A stretch of 56,982 nucleotides of DNA from an uncultured Oscillospiraceae bacterium. Its GTDB lineage: Bacteria; Bacillota; Clostridia; Oscillospirales; Ruminococcaceae. The notes under the pieces were generated by a model, which saw only the letters and a program-made list of their open reading frames with translations, did not search any database and was not told where the DNA came from. The stretch lies in assembly GCA_934466475.1 (NCBI GenBank), contig CAKSLI010000012.1:1-56982 (forward strand). The letters are read 5' to 3'. Made by a program: the position numbers and the translations under genes. Of the stretch, positions 34,785 to 43,540 are shown piece by piece (position 1 is the first letter of the stretch; the number at the start of each line of letters is the position of its first letter).

Positions 34785-35330
34785 TTGGACGACAGTCTCA
34801 TAATCGACCTGTATTTCGAGCGAAGCGAGCAGGCGATAGCAGAAACCCAGATAAAATACGGCAGACTGTGCGGAAAGATCGCCTCCGGTATCCTTACCCG
34901 CCCGGAGGACGCGGAAGAGGCGGTCAGCAGCAGCTATCTGAAGCTCTGGAACGCAATTCCGCCAAAGCGTCCGGAATCCCTCTGCGGCTATCTCTGCCGG
35001 ATAGTGAGGAACACGGCGCTGAATCTGTACGACACTCTGCGCCGGCGTTCCTGCGAGGAGCTCTACGGCGAGCTGGCAGACGTGCTGCCGGATAATATTT
35101 CGGCGGACGAAAAAATGGACAGCCGGGAAATAACGCGTTATCTCAATGATTTCCTGCATGGCTGTAACAAAAAGAACCGCGATATTTTCACCGGAAGATA
35201 CTACTTCAATATGTCCCTTCGCGATATAGCCCAGGGCATGGGAATGACCGAGACCGCCGTAAAGACGCGGCTTTGCCGCACCCGCGCGGAGCTCAAGAGA
35301 TATCTCGCTGAAAACGGAGTCTGCGTTTAA
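34785..35330 (+). CDS. ECF-like sigma-70 family RNA polymerase sigma factor
   Basis: A 181-residue sigma factor with region 2 (about 15-80, with LYFERSEQAI and the ILTRPEDAEEAVSSSYLKLW segment) and region 4 (about 120-175, with LRDIAQGMGMTETAVKTRLCRTRAELKRYL as the helix-turn-helix). The start is TTG 34785, after a very strong AGGAGGGGAGGG site. It is preceded by its probable anti-sigma gene, the reverse of the usual order. A strong terminator follows. Confidence 0.9.
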   Translation: MDDSLIIDLYFERSEQAIAETQIKYGRLCGKIASGILTRPEDAEEAVSSSYLKLWNAIPPKRPESLCGYLCRIVRNTALNLYDTLRRRSCEELYGELADVLPDNISADEKMDSREITRYLNDFLHGCNKKNRDIFTGRYYFNMSLRDIAQGMGMTETAVKTRLCRTRAELKRYLAENGVCV

Positions 35331-35338
35331 TAATTCTT

Positions 35339-35364
35339 CCCCCGCACCGGCGGGGGATTTTTTT
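35339..35364 (+). terminator. Terminator after the sigma factor gene
   Basis: A perfect 7-bp CCCCCGC/GCGGGGG stem with a 4-base loop is followed by A and seven T residues. Confidence 0.92.
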
Positions 35365-35387
35365 GTGCAAAGATTGCCCTAAACTGA

Positions 35388-35416
35388 TTGACAAACGCAC
35401 CGGAATGAAGTATAAT
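35388..35416 (+). promoter_or_regulatory. Consensus sigma-A promoter of galE
   Basis: TTGACA, a 17-base spacer and TATAAT form a perfect consensus promoter, about 60 bases before the galE start. Confidence 0.92.
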
Positions 35417-35474
35417 GAAAGTGTATTTTTCAGCGAAAACGCTGAGTATAGGACAAAAAATGGAGGGTCATGCT

Positions 35475-36485
35475 ATGGCTATTCTCGTGACTGGCGGCGC
35501 CGGGTTCATCGGCTCGCACACCTGCGTTGAACTTTTAAATGCAGGTGAAGACATCGTTGTGATGGATAACTTCTACAACTCAAATTCCCGCGCTCTTGAC
35601 GGTATCAGAAAGATCACCGGCAGGGACTTCAGGTTCTATGAGGCTGATATGCTTGATATCGCCGCAGTAGACCAGATATTCGCGGAGAACGATATAGAGC
35701 AGGTTATTCACTTTGCCGGCTACAAGTGCGTTCCTGAGAGCGTAAAGAAGCCGCTGATGTATTATTCCAACAACCTGCGCGGTACGTTCAACATACTTGA
35801 GACGATGAAGAAGTACGGCTGCACGAAGTTCGTGTTCAGCTCCTCTGCAACGGTCTACGGGATCCCCGCAAGCGTTCCGGTAAAGGAGGATTTCCCGCTT
35901 TCCGCGATAAATCCATACGGAAGCACAAAGCTCATCATTGAGAATCTTTGCCGTGAGATGTCCGCAGCTGACCCCACCTGGACAATGATACTCCTGCGCT
36001 ACTTCAACCCTGTCGGCGCACATGAGAGCGGACTTATCGGCGAGGACCCGAACGGGATCCCGAACAACCTTATGCCGATAGTGCTCGACAAGGCATCCGG
36101 AAAGCGCGACGTGCTTTCCGTTGCAGGCAATGATTATCCCACTCCTGACGGCACCTGCGTGCGCGACTACATCCATGTTGTCGATCTCGCAAAGGGTCAT
36201 GTTGCCGCAGTAAAGAAAGCGCGCACAATCACAGGCGCTCCTGCGTATAATCTCGGTACAGGCAACGGCTATTCCGTTCTGGATATCCTGAACACGTTCC
36301 AGCGCGTAAATAACATAGACCTCGGCTATACCATAGGTCCGCGCCGCCCCGGCGACGCAGCCACCACCTACGCCGACCCATCCCTCGCAGAAAAGGAGCT
36401 CGGCTGGAAAGCTGAAAAGACCCTCGATGAAATGTGCCGTGACGCATGGCATTTCAGACAGCTGCGCAATGCTGAGAGCAATTAA
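35475..36485 (+). CDS. galE: UDP-glucose 4-epimerase
   Basis: A 336-residue extended short-chain dehydrogenase interconverting UDP-glucose and UDP-galactose. It has the NAD-binding TGGAGFIGSHT, the SSSATVYG segment, the catalytic YGSTK motif and the RYFNPVGAHESG substrate segment. ATG 35475 follows GGAGGG; the upstream 20 residues of the open frame overlap the promoter's transcript start and are discounted. It is monocistronic between its own promoter and the rpsO promoter. Confidence 0.96.
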   Translation: MAILVTGGAGFIGSHTCVELLNAGEDIVVMDNFYNSNSRALDGIRKITGRDFRFYEADMLDIAAVDQIFAENDIEQVIHFAGYKCVPESVKKPLMYYSNNLRGTFNILETMKKYGCTKFVFSSSATVYGIPASVPVKEDFPLSAINPYGSTKLIIENLCREMSAADPTWTMILLRYFNPVGAHESGLIGEDPNGIPNNLMPIVLDKASGKRDVLSVAGNDYPTPDGTCVRDYIHVVDLAKGHVAAVKKARTITGAPAYNLGTGNGYSVLDILNTFQRVNNIDLGYTIGPRRPGDAATTYADPSLAEKELGWKAEKTLDEMCRDAWHFRQLRNAESN

Positions 36486-36519
36486 TTTTAAGAATTTTTG
36501 AAAATTCTTAAAAAACCTA

Positions 36520-36548
36520 TTTACAAAGCATAAAATATGTGCTATAAT
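36520..36548 (+). promoter_or_regulatory. Promoter of rpsO
   Basis: TTTACA and TATAAT are 17 bases apart. Upstream, 36489-36513 holds an AT-rich palindrome (AAGAATTTT/AAAATTCTT) that may end galE transcription. Confidence 0.8.
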
Positions 36549-36555
36549 AACTATG

Positions 36556-36667
36556 TTGTGCGTAATGCATGACCATACCGGTTCCGCGGAAAGTGGATAT
36601 CGCTCCGACAGGAGAAACACCGCGTCCCTTTGCTGCGATCCCGGAATAAATTCAATGAGGTGTTTTT
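36556..36667 (+). promoter_or_regulatory. Structured 5' leader of rpsO (possible S15 autoregulatory site)
   Basis: About 110 bases between promoter and start can form short GC helices, for example around GGTTCCGCGG and CACCGCGTCCC, and CCG...CGG pairs near the end. S15 commonly represses its own mRNA through leader structures, so an autoregulatory role is likely by family knowledge. I could not match it to a specific published S15 leader class. Confidence 0.45.
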
Positions 36668-36934
36668 ATGTTAAGAAAAGAAGAAAAGACAGCCGTAATC
36701 GAGGCTAACCGTCTGCACGAGCAGGACACAGGTTCTCCTGAGGTTCAGATCGCTATTCTCACCAAGAGAATCAACGAGCTCACCGAGCACATCAAGGTTC
36801 ACCAGAAGGATCACCACTCCCGCCGTGGTCTTCTGAAGATGGTAGGTCACAGAAGAAACCTTCTGAACTACCTCCAGAAGAAGGATATCGAACGCTACCG
36901 TGCGATCATCGCTAAGCTGGGTATCCGTAAGTAA
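36668..36934 (+). CDS. rpsO: 30S ribosomal protein S15
   Basis: An 88-residue S15 of standard length, a primary 16S rRNA-binding protein of the 30S platform. Motifs include [23 protein letters not shown] and [11 protein letters not shown]. It lies upstream of pnp, the conserved bacterial order, separated by its own terminator. Confidence 0.98.
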   Translation: MLRKEEKTAVIEANRLHEQDTGSPEVQIAILTKRINELTEHIKVHQKDHHSRRGLLKMVGHRRNLLNYLQKKDIERYRAIIAKLGIRK

Positions 36935-36943
36935 TCTTTGGAG

Positions 36944-36986
36944 AAAAGGGGCAGCGCTGCGCACAGAACAGTTCTGCCCTTTTTTA
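36944..36986 (+). terminator. Terminator between rpsO and pnp
   Basis: AAAAGGGGCAG pairs with CTGCCCTTTTTT around a 19-base loop, so rpsO and pnp are at least partly separate. Beyond it, 37017-37034 has a perfect TATCCGG/CCGGATA hairpin in the pnp leader. Confidence 0.8.
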
Positions 36987-37096
36987 CTAAGGCGCAGGTC
37001 TTAGCATTAAATTGAGTATCCGGGCAGCCGGATATTGACTTTAATTGCTATCACTGTGCCTTCAGTAAAACTATTTTATTGAAAGGAATTAATGCA

Positions 37097-39223
37097 ATGT
37101 TCGAAAATTACAGAGTGTTCAAAACAATGTTCGCCGGCAGAGAACTGACCGTTGAGACCGGTAAGGTATGCGGTCTTGCAAACGGCTCCTGCTGGGTAAG
37201 ATACGGTGAGACGGTCGTTATGGTAAACGTTGCGGCAAGCGCAAAGCCCCGCGATGGCGTTGACTTTTTCCCGCTTTCCGTTGACTACGAGGAGAAGCTT
37301 TACGCAGTCGGCAAGATCCCCGGCGGCTTCCTCAAGAGGGAGGGCAGACCCTCCGAGAAGGCAATACTGACTTCCCGCGTGGTTGACCGTCCTATGCGTC
37401 CTCTGTTCCCGAAGGATATGAGAAACGATGTTGCTATCACAATGACCGTCCTCGCAGTTGATCCTGACTGCTCACCTGAGATCCTTGGCATGATCGGCGC
37501 TTCCATCGCAGTTTCCATCTCCGATATTCCGTGGAACGGACCTATCGGCGGTATCTCCGTTGGCCTTGTAGACGGCGAGATCGTACTTATGCCTAACCTC
37601 GAGCAGAGGGGCAGGTCTGACCTGAATCTGACCGTTGCTTCCTCCGAGAAGAAGGTTGTAATGATCGAGGCCGGCGCTAACGAGGTTCCGGACGATGTTA
37701 TGTTTGACGCCATCATGGCTGGTCATAACGAGATCGTGAAGTCCCTTATCCCGTTCATCAAGGACATTCAGGCGCAGATCGGCAAGCCGAAGTTCGCGTT
37801 TGAGTCCCAGGAAGTTGATCACGACATGTTCGACGCTATCTCTGATTTCGCTATCGAGCGAATCAGATACGCCCTCGACACTGATGACAAGAATATCCGC
37901 GAGGAGCGCCTGAAGCCTATCGTTGACGATATTCACGCAAAGTTTGACGAGGTTTATCCTGAGAAGATTGCTATGATCGACGAGGCTATCTACAAGCTTC
38001 AGAAGTTCGTAGTACGCCGCTGGCTGCTGGACGACAACAAGCGTGTTGACGGCAGAAAGATGGACGAGATCCGTCCGCTGGCTGCTGAGGTAGGCTTCCT
38101 GCCCAGAGTTCACGGTTCCGGTCTGTTCACCAGAGGTCAGACTCAGGTAATGACAATATGCACACTCGGTCCCGTTTCCGACAGCCAGAAGCTGGAGGGT
38201 CTTGACGAGGAAGAGGGCAAGCGCTACATGCACCACTACAACTTCCCGGCTTACTCTGTAGGCGAGACTAAGGCAAGCAGAGGTCCCGGCAGACGTGAGA
38301 TTGGCCACGGCGCACTGGCTGAGCGCGCTCTTCTTCCGGTTATCCCGAGCGTTGAGGACTTCCCGTACGCTATCCGTCTGGTTTCCGAGGTTCTTTCCTC
38401 TAACGGTTCCACGTCTCAGGGTTCCGTATGCGGCTCCACACTGGCGCTTATGGACGCCGGCGTTCCGATAAAGAAGCCGGTTGCAGGTATCTCCTGCGGT
38501 CTTATCACAGAGGGCGACAGATGGGATACAATGGTTGATATCCAGGGCGTTGAGGACTTCTTTGGCGACATGGACTTCAAGGTGGCAGGTACACATGACG
38601 GTATCACAGCTATACAGATGGACCTCAAGATCGATGGTCTGACCCCGGAGATCATCAAGGCTGCATTTGCCAAGACTCACAAGGCAAGAGACTATATCCT
38701 TGACGAGATAATGCTCAAGGCTATCCCCGAGCCCAGAAAGACAGTCGGCAAGTACGCTCCGAAGATGATTCACACCAAGGTTCCGGTTGAGAAGATAAGC
38801 GAGGTTATCGGCAAGGGCGGCAAGGTTATCCAGAAGCTCTGCGCTGACTTCGACGTTAAGATCGACATTGATGACGACGGCAACGTATTCATCTGCGGTC
38901 TTGATCTGGACAAGGCAAACGCTTGCGTTCAGGTTATCTCCACTATTGTAAACCCGCCTGAGATCGGCGCTATCTACAAGGGCAAGGTAGTTCGTATCAT
39001 GAACTTCGGCGCTTTCGTTGAGATCGCTCCCGGCAAGGACGGCATGGTTCACATCTCCAAGCTGGACAACCACCGCGTTGAAAAGGTTGAGGACGTAGTT
39101 TCCGTTGGCGATGAGATTATCGTTAAGGTAATGGAAATCGACAATCAGGGAAGAATCAACCTGTCCAGAAAGGACGCTCTTGCTGATATCGAGGCAAAGA
39201 GAAAGGCTCAGGCACAGGGCTGA
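37097..39223 (+). CDS. pnp: Polyribonucleotide nucleotidyltransferase (PNPase)
   Basis: A 708-residue 3'-5' phosphorolytic exoribonuclease. It has two RNase PH domains (the first starting after FAGRELTVETGK; the second with FTRGQTQ and GRREIGHGALAERAL), then a KH domain (VIGKGGKVIQKL) and an S1 domain (GKVVRIMNFGAFVEIAPGKDGMVHIS). ATG 37097 follows GAAAGGAA. A terminator follows at 39236-39264. Confidence 0.98.
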   Translation: MFENYRVFKTMFAGRELTVETGKVCGLANGSCWVRYGETVVMVNVAASAKPRDGVDFFPLSVDYEEKLYAVGKIPGGFLKREGRPSEKAILTSRVVDRPMRPLFPKDMRNDVAITMTVLAVDPDCSPEILGMIGASIAVSISDIPWNGPIGGISVGLVDGEIVLMPNLEQRGRSDLNLTVASSEKKVVMIEAGANEVPDDVMFDAIMAGHNEIVKSLIPFIKDIQAQIGKPKFAFESQEVDHDMFDAISDFAIERIRYALDTDDKNIREERLKPIVDDIHAKFDEVYPEKIAMIDEAIYKLQKFVVRRWLLDDNKRVDGRKMDEIRPLAAEVGFLPRVHGSGLFTRGQTQVMTICTLGPVSDSQKLEGLDEEEGKRYMHHYNFPAYSVGETKASRGPGRREIGHGALAERALLPVIPSVEDFPYAIRLVSEVLSSNGSTSQGSVCGSTLALMDAGVPIKKPVAGISCGLITEGDRWDTMVDIQGVEDFFGDMDFKVAGTHDGITAIQMDLKIDGLTPEIIKAAFAKTHKARDYILDEIMLKAIPEPRKTVGKYAPKMIHTKVPVEKISEVIGKGGKVIQKLCADFDVKIDIDDDGNVFICGLDLDKANACVQVISTIVNPPEIGAIYKGKVVRIMNFGAFVEIAPGKDGMVHISKLDNHRVEKVEDVVSVGDEIIVKVMEIDNQGRINLSRKDALADIEAKRKAQAQG

Positions 39224-39235
39224 TAACGGCAGACG

Positions 39236-39264
39236 AGAGGGAAGTGAGAGCTTCCCTCTTTTTG
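39236..39264 (+). terminator. Terminator after pnp
   Basis: A 9-bp AGAGGGAAG/CTTCCCTCT stem with a 6-base loop is followed by TTTTTG. Confidence 0.88.
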
Positions 39265-39293
39265 TTGACTTTCAACGAACTTCGTGTTATAAT
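39265..39293 (+). promoter_or_regulatory. Promoter of the WapI-like gene
   Basis: TTGACT and TATAAT are 17 bases apart, directly after the pnp terminator. Confidence 0.8.
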
Positions 39294-39331
39294 ATAAATG
39301 CAGAGATAGTTTTGAAGCAATGAGGTGGGTG

Positions 39332-39742
39332 ATGGCAATACATTCATTGGTTGCGGATGGTTTTTCTTTATCTATGGAGCTCAACATTTCTGAACAGGAT
39401 ATAAAGTATCCTTCAAATACTATTATGACTGTATCTGTAAAAAGTGAAAGCTATTCTGCGATTTCATCTATGGATATTGATATAAAGAAATTTGCCTTAT
39501 TCTCAATTGACATAAAAGACATTTATGACGGCTTGTCTGGAACAGCGGAAATTGAGGAAACGTATGGATATCATAAATTCCTGAAATTTGTTTCCTGTAA
39601 AAATGGGTATATCTCTGTTAAGGGATATTTATGCGATGATACTAAGGATAATGAATTATTTTTCAATAATGTTTTTGATCAGACATTCCTGAAAGATTTC
39701 GCTGACGAATTATATACGGAATATTCGAAATATTGTACTTAA
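39332..39742 (+). CDS. WapI-like immunity family protein (orphan)
   Basis: A 136-residue, soluble, acidic protein. The C-terminal part (NGYISVKGYLCDD ... VFDQTFLKDFADEL) resembles the WapI immunity family, which neutralises the C-terminal toxin of wall-associated WapA. This is from memory of the family pattern, not a search. No toxin gene is nearby. Base composition is far more AT-rich than its neighbours (pnp, purA), and it has its own promoter and terminator, which together suggest horizontal gain. GAGGTGGG places the start at ATG 39332 rather than 39320. Confidence 0.6.
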   Translation: MAIHSLVADGFSLSMELNISEQDIKYPSNTIMTVSVKSESYSAISSMDIDIKKFALFSIDIKDIYDGLSGTAEIEETYGYHKFLKFVSCKNGYISVKGYLCDDTKDNELFFNNVFDQTFLKDFADELYTEYSKYCT

Positions 39743-39872
39743 TCATTAATATTCTGAGAAAGTGATGAATCAGTCTTTGGTGGCTTTGGCAGCGGCGGAT
39801 TTTTAGTAAATTTGAATAACATCATAATAATGAATTGAGAAAAACCTGAATAAGCATTTTTTCTGATATCTG

Positions 39873-39902
39873 CTTTCCGCTCCTCCCGGGGCGGAATTTT
39901 TA
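39873..39902 (+). terminator. Terminator before purA
   Basis: A TTCCGC...GCGGAA stem with added CC/GG pairs is followed by five T residues, about 130 bases after the WapI-like gene. The intervening 39743-39872 holds no gene I can support. Confidence 0.75.
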
Positions 39903-39933
39903 TTGCAATCAAGAAAAAAATCTCAAAAAAACC

Positions 39934-39962
39934 TTGAATTCAGCACACTATTGTGATATAAT
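39934..39962 (+). promoter_or_regulatory. Promoter of purA
   Basis: TTGAAT and TATAAT are 17 bases apart, followed by a ~60-base leader. Confidence 0.82.
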
Positions 39963-40027
39963 ATTAATATGTGGGATTATGTTCACATTATCCCGACTAC
40001 TCTATTTTCAGAAATGAGGATCATCAA

Positions 40028-41311
40028 ATGTCATCAAGTGTAATTGTCGGAACCCAGTGGGGCGACGAGGGCAAGGGAAAGATCATCGACATCATGGCTG
40101 CAAAGGCTGATGTCGTAGTACGCTCCAGCGGCGGAAACAACGCTGGTCACACCGTTGTGCACGGCGACCAGGTTTACAAGCTCCACCTGCTTCCCTCCGG
40201 AATACTGTACCCCGAGACTCTCTGCCTTATCGGCAGCGGCGTTGTGGTTGACCCGTCCGTACTCCTTGAGGAAATTTCAGATATGAACGCAAGAGGCGTT
40301 ACCTGCGATAATCTCCGCATTGACGCCCGCGCTGACATCATCATGCCGTGGCACCGCCTCCTCGACAGACTGTCCGAGGAATTCAAGGCAAAGCAGACCG
40401 GCGTGAATATCGGCACCACCGGCAGAGGAATCGGTCCCTGCTACACCGACAAGGACGAGCGAATCGGTATCCGCATGTACGACCTTGTTCACCCCGAGGT
40501 GTTAAAGAAGAAGATAAAGGAAACGGGCGAGCTCAAGAACCTTATCATCACAAAGGTTTACGGCGGTGAAGCGTGCGACCTTGACGCAATCTATGAGGAA
40601 TACAAGGCTTACGGCGAGAAGCTTGCAAAGTATATGGACGACGCTTCCGTTATCGCTTTCGAGGCTTATCAGGCTGGCAAGAACGTCCTGTTTGAGGGCG
40701 CTCAGGCTACTCTGCTCGATATTGATTTCGGCACCTATCCTTTCGTTACATCTTCCCACCCGATCGCGGGCGGCGCGTGCGTAGGCACCGGCGTTGGCCC
40801 CAAGATGATAGACGAGGTAATCGGCGTAGGCAAGAGCTACACCACCCGCGTTGGCAACGGTCCGTTCCCGACCGAGCTGTTCGACGAGACCGGAAACTAT
40901 ATCCGTGAAAAGGGCGGCGAGTATGGAACCACCACCGGCAGACCCAGAAGAACCGGCTGGTTCGACGCTGTTATCATGCGCCATGCAGTCCGTGTAAACG
41001 GTCTGACCTCCCTTGCGATAAATAAGTTCGACACACTCGCAGGACTTCCCGTGCTGAAGGTATGCGTTGCATACAAGACCACCGACGGCAAGACACTGAA
41101 GGACTTCCCTGTAACACTGGAGGAGCTTGCAAAGTGCAGCCCTGTTTACGAGGAGATAGAGGGCTACGAAGGCGACCTCTCCAAGTGCAAGACCTTTGAG
41201 GAGCTCCCCGAAAAGGCTCAGGCGTACGTTAAGCGCCTTGAAGAACTCTGCGGCTGCCCGATCAAGATGCTCGGCATAGGTCCCGGCAGAGATCAGGTCA
41301 TCGTAAGATAA
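40028..41311 (+). CDS. purA: Adenylosuccinate synthetase
   Basis: A 427-residue enzyme of AMP synthesis joining IMP and aspartate with GTP. It has the N-terminal WGDEGKGKIID P-loop, GNNAGHTV with the catalytic His, GVNIGTTGRGIGP, and the GRPRRTGWFD segment. ATG 40028 fits the conserved N-terminus; upstream frame residues lie in the leader. It is followed by ymdB after three bases. Confidence 0.97.
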   Translation: MSSSVIVGTQWGDEGKGKIIDIMAAKADVVVRSSGGNNAGHTVVHGDQVYKLHLLPSGILYPETLCLIGSGVVVDPSVLLEEISDMNARGVTCDNLRIDARADIIMPWHRLLDRLSEEFKAKQTGVNIGTTGRGIGPCYTDKDERIGIRMYDLVHPEVLKKKIKETGELKNLIITKVYGGEACDLDAIYEEYKAYGEKLAKYMDDASVIAFEAYQAGKNVLFEGAQATLLDIDFGTYPFVTSSHPIAGGACVGTGVGPKMIDEVIGVGKSYTTRVGNGPFPTELFDETGNYIREKGGEYGTTTGRPRRTGWFDAVIMRHAVRVNGLTSLAINKFDTLAGLPVLKVCVAYKTTDGKTLKDFPVTLEELAKCSPVYEEIEGYEGDLSKCKTFEELPEKAQAYVKRLEELCGCPIKMLGIGPGRDQVIVR

Positions 41312-41314
41312 CAG

Positions 41315-42085
41315 ATGAAGATACTTTTTATCGGCGACGTGGTGGGAATGAAAAGCTGTGAGGCACTCCAGAAAGCGCTTCACGGCATAAAGCAGAAGCT
41401 CGGTGCGGAAATAGTCATCGTAAACGGTGAGAATTCCGCGGAGGGCAACGGCATAAATCCTGCCTCCGCCGAGATGATATTCGACGCAGGCGCGGACGTT
41501 ATCACCACCGGAAACCACTGCTTCCGCCAGAAAACCATGGAAGCGGAGTGGGAGCGCAACCCCCGCATAATCCGCCCGGCAAACTACGGCGATGAAGTTA
41601 TCGGCAGGGGAGTCTGCGAGCTGGACCGCGGCCCGTATTCCATTGAGGTGATAAACCTCATGGGAACAACGTTCATGCAGCCGCTGGAAAATCCGTTCCA
41701 CTGTGTGGATAAGATCCTGGAAAAGTCCACGGCAAAAATCAGGATCGTTGATTTTCATGCGGAGGCCACCTCTGAAAAGCGCGCAATGGGATATTACCTT
41801 GCAGGGCGCGTTTCCGCAGTACTGGGAACGCATACGCATGTTCCCACCGCTGACGAGCAGATCATCGAGGGAACCGGCTACATAACGGACGCCGGAATGA
41901 CAGGTCCGCGGGATTCGATCCTGGGCGTTGAAAAGGATATCATCATTGAGCGTTTTCTGACATTCTACCCGAGGCGGCACAGATTCGCCGAGGGCGAGAC
42001 AGAACTTAACGGCGTACTTATGGACATAGATACAAAGACCGGAAAGTGCGTTTCCATAGAGAGATACAGACAGATCATTATGTGA
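41315..42085 (+). CDS. ymdB: YmdB-family metallophosphoesterase
   Basis: A 256-residue phosphodiesterase of the TIGR00282/YmdB family, with 2',3'-cAMP phosphodiesterase activity in B. subtilis, where it affects biofilm and motility choice. Metal-binding motifs are visible: MKILFIGDVVG, VNGENSAEGNG, TTGNHCF, and GTHTHVPTAD. It lies just upstream of spoVS, as in other Firmicutes, and three bases after purA. Confidence 0.93.
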   Translation: MKILFIGDVVGMKSCEALQKALHGIKQKLGAEIVIVNGENSAEGNGINPASAEMIFDAGADVITTGNHCFRQKTMEAEWERNPRIIRPANYGDEVIGRGVCELDRGPYSIEVINLMGTTFMQPLENPFHCVDKILEKSTAKIRIVDFHAEATSEKRAMGYYLAGRVSAVLGTHTHVPTADEQIIEGTGYITDAGMTGPRDSILGVEKDIIIERFLTFYPRRHRFAEGETELNGVLMDIDTKTGKCVSIERYRQIIM

Positions 42086-42128
42086 GTTATATCCGAAAGG
42101 CATTCCAGGGGAATGAAATGGTGACTAT

Positions 42129-42389
42129 ATGGAGATAGTAAAGGTGTCGGCGCATTCCGTTCCGAAATCCGTTGCGGGCGCCATTGCAGCAGTTATCCGT
42201 GAAAACGGTGAGGTAGAGGTGCAGGCAGTCGGAGCCGGCGCGGCAAATCAGGCGGTGAAATCCATCGCGATAGCGCGCAGCTATATGGCTCTTGTAGGAG
42301 TTGACCTTATCTGCATTCCGGCGTTCACCACCGTTGAGATAGACGGCGATGAGCGTACAGCGATGAAATTCATTGTCGAGCCGAGATAA
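42129..42389 (+). CDS. spoVS: Stage V sporulation protein S
   Basis: An 86-residue Alba-like SpoVS, highly conserved (VSAHSVPKSVAGAIAAVIRE; AVGAGAANQAVKSIAIARS). In spore formers it is needed for coat assembly, but homologues also occur in non-spore-formers, so it does not prove sporulation here. A perfect CATTCC/GGAATG inverted repeat at 42101-42115 precedes it; its role is unknown. Confidence 0.96.
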   Translation: MEIVKVSAHSVPKSVAGAIAAVIRENGEVEVQAVGAGAANQAVKSIAIARSYMALVGVDLICIPAFTTVEIDGDERTAMKFIVEPR

Positions 42390-42445
42390 TCCCGGCTTGA
42401 CTGTACGGTTTGGCACTGGATCATCACGCATTAAATGGAGCAACG

Positions 42446-42470
42446 GCGCACCATTAAGGTGGGCTTTTGC
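42446..42470 (+). terminator. Weak terminator after spoVS
   Basis: A GC-CACC/GGTG-GC stem with a G-G mismatch is followed by TTTT. The region 42390-42558 otherwise holds no gene I can support. Confidence 0.4.
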
Positions 42471-42558
42471 AGTGCGCGGTCTTTCAGTGCTTTTTTATAA
42501 CTTTGTATTGGTAATAAAAGTAATAATCGCATGCTGGTGGAAAACAAGGAGTACTTTG

Positions 42559-43509
42559 ATGAAGAAGATTCTGTTCATAGCGACTGGGGGTACGATTGCA
42601 AGCGTGGACTCCGGCGGCGGGCTTACGCCGGGAAGCTCAGCGGAGGAGCTGCTTTCCGGAATATCTCTGCCGGAGGCGGAAATACGCTCCGTACAGCCGT
42701 TTTCGCTGGACAGCACCAATCTGACCCCGCAGCACTGGACGGAGCTTGCGGTGCTTATCCGCGACAGCTGGCGGGAATATGACGGGTTCGTTATAGCCCA
42801 CGGTACGGACACAATGGCTTATGGGGCGGCGGCGCTCTACTGCCTGATACAGACGCCGGATAAGCCGGTTATCTTCACGGGCTCGCAGCTTCCCATGAAC
42901 GCGCAGGGCAGCGACGCTCCGGGGAATCTTGCGGACGCATTCCGCTGCGCAGAGCGCGGGAGACCAGGCGTGTGGGTCTGCTTCTGCGGGAGGGTCATCG
43001 CCGGGAATGCTGCGCGGAAGGTCCACACCCGTGAGCCTGACGCATTCCGCGGCTTCACGCAGGCGGACGAATTCACAGTCGGCGATTTCTGCACCGGGGA
43101 GCCTTTCCCGGAGGGCGGCACGCTCTTTTTCAACCGTCTTGACCCTAAAGCGGCGGTGCTGAAATTCACGCCGGGTATTTCCGCGGAAATGGTGCACGAT
43201 TTTGGAACGCATGTAAACGCGCTGATAATCGAGGGCTTCGGACTGGGGGATATTCCGGACGGAGATGGGATTCCGCAGACGCTGGAAACGCTGATCTCAT
43301 GCGGCGTCCGGGTGATCATGACAACTCAGGTGTTCCAGGGCGGATGCGACCTTTCCGTTTACGAGGTGGGGCAGTCGGCTCTGAAAGCCGGCGCGATACA
43401 CGCCGCGGGAATGACCACTGAATACGCGGTCATGCGGGCGATGTGGGCGTTGGCGTATTCGTTCAGCGCAGAGGATTTCAGGCGGCTGTTCCTGCCCGCG
43501 CAGGACTGA
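42559..43509 (+). CDS. Type I L-asparaginase
   Basis: A 316-residue cytoplasmic-type asparaginase converting asparagine to aspartate and ammonia. Catalytic threonines lie in FIATGGTIAS near the N-terminus and in AHGTDTMAYGAAAL near residue 85. There is no signal peptide. ATG 42559 follows AAGGAG; the upstream open frame overlaps spoVS and is discounted. Its place before a nitrogen transport and assimilation block is suggestive. Confidence 0.94.
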   Translation: MKKILFIATGGTIASVDSGGGLTPGSSAEELLSGISLPEAEIRSVQPFSLDSTNLTPQHWTELAVLIRDSWREYDGFVIAHGTDTMAYGAAALYCLIQTPDKPVIFTGSQLPMNAQGSDAPGNLADAFRCAERGRPGVWVCFCGRVIAGNAARKVHTREPDAFRGFTQADEFTVGDFCTGEPFPEGGTLFFNRLDPKAAVLKFTPGISAEMVHDFGTHVNALIIEGFGLGDIPDGDGIPQTLETLISCGVRVIMTTQVFQGGCDLSVYEVGQSALKAGAIHAAGMTTEYAVMRAMWALAYSFSAEDFRRLFLPAQD

Positions 43510-43540
43510 GCCGCAGACAACACGACACAAGGAGGACAAC

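Noticed and set aside
39743..39850. Glycine-rich in-frame sequence after the WapI-like stop codon
   Set aside because: It is broken by a further stop, lacks a start and ribosome-binding site, and is short. It may be decayed sequence but gives no supportable gene.
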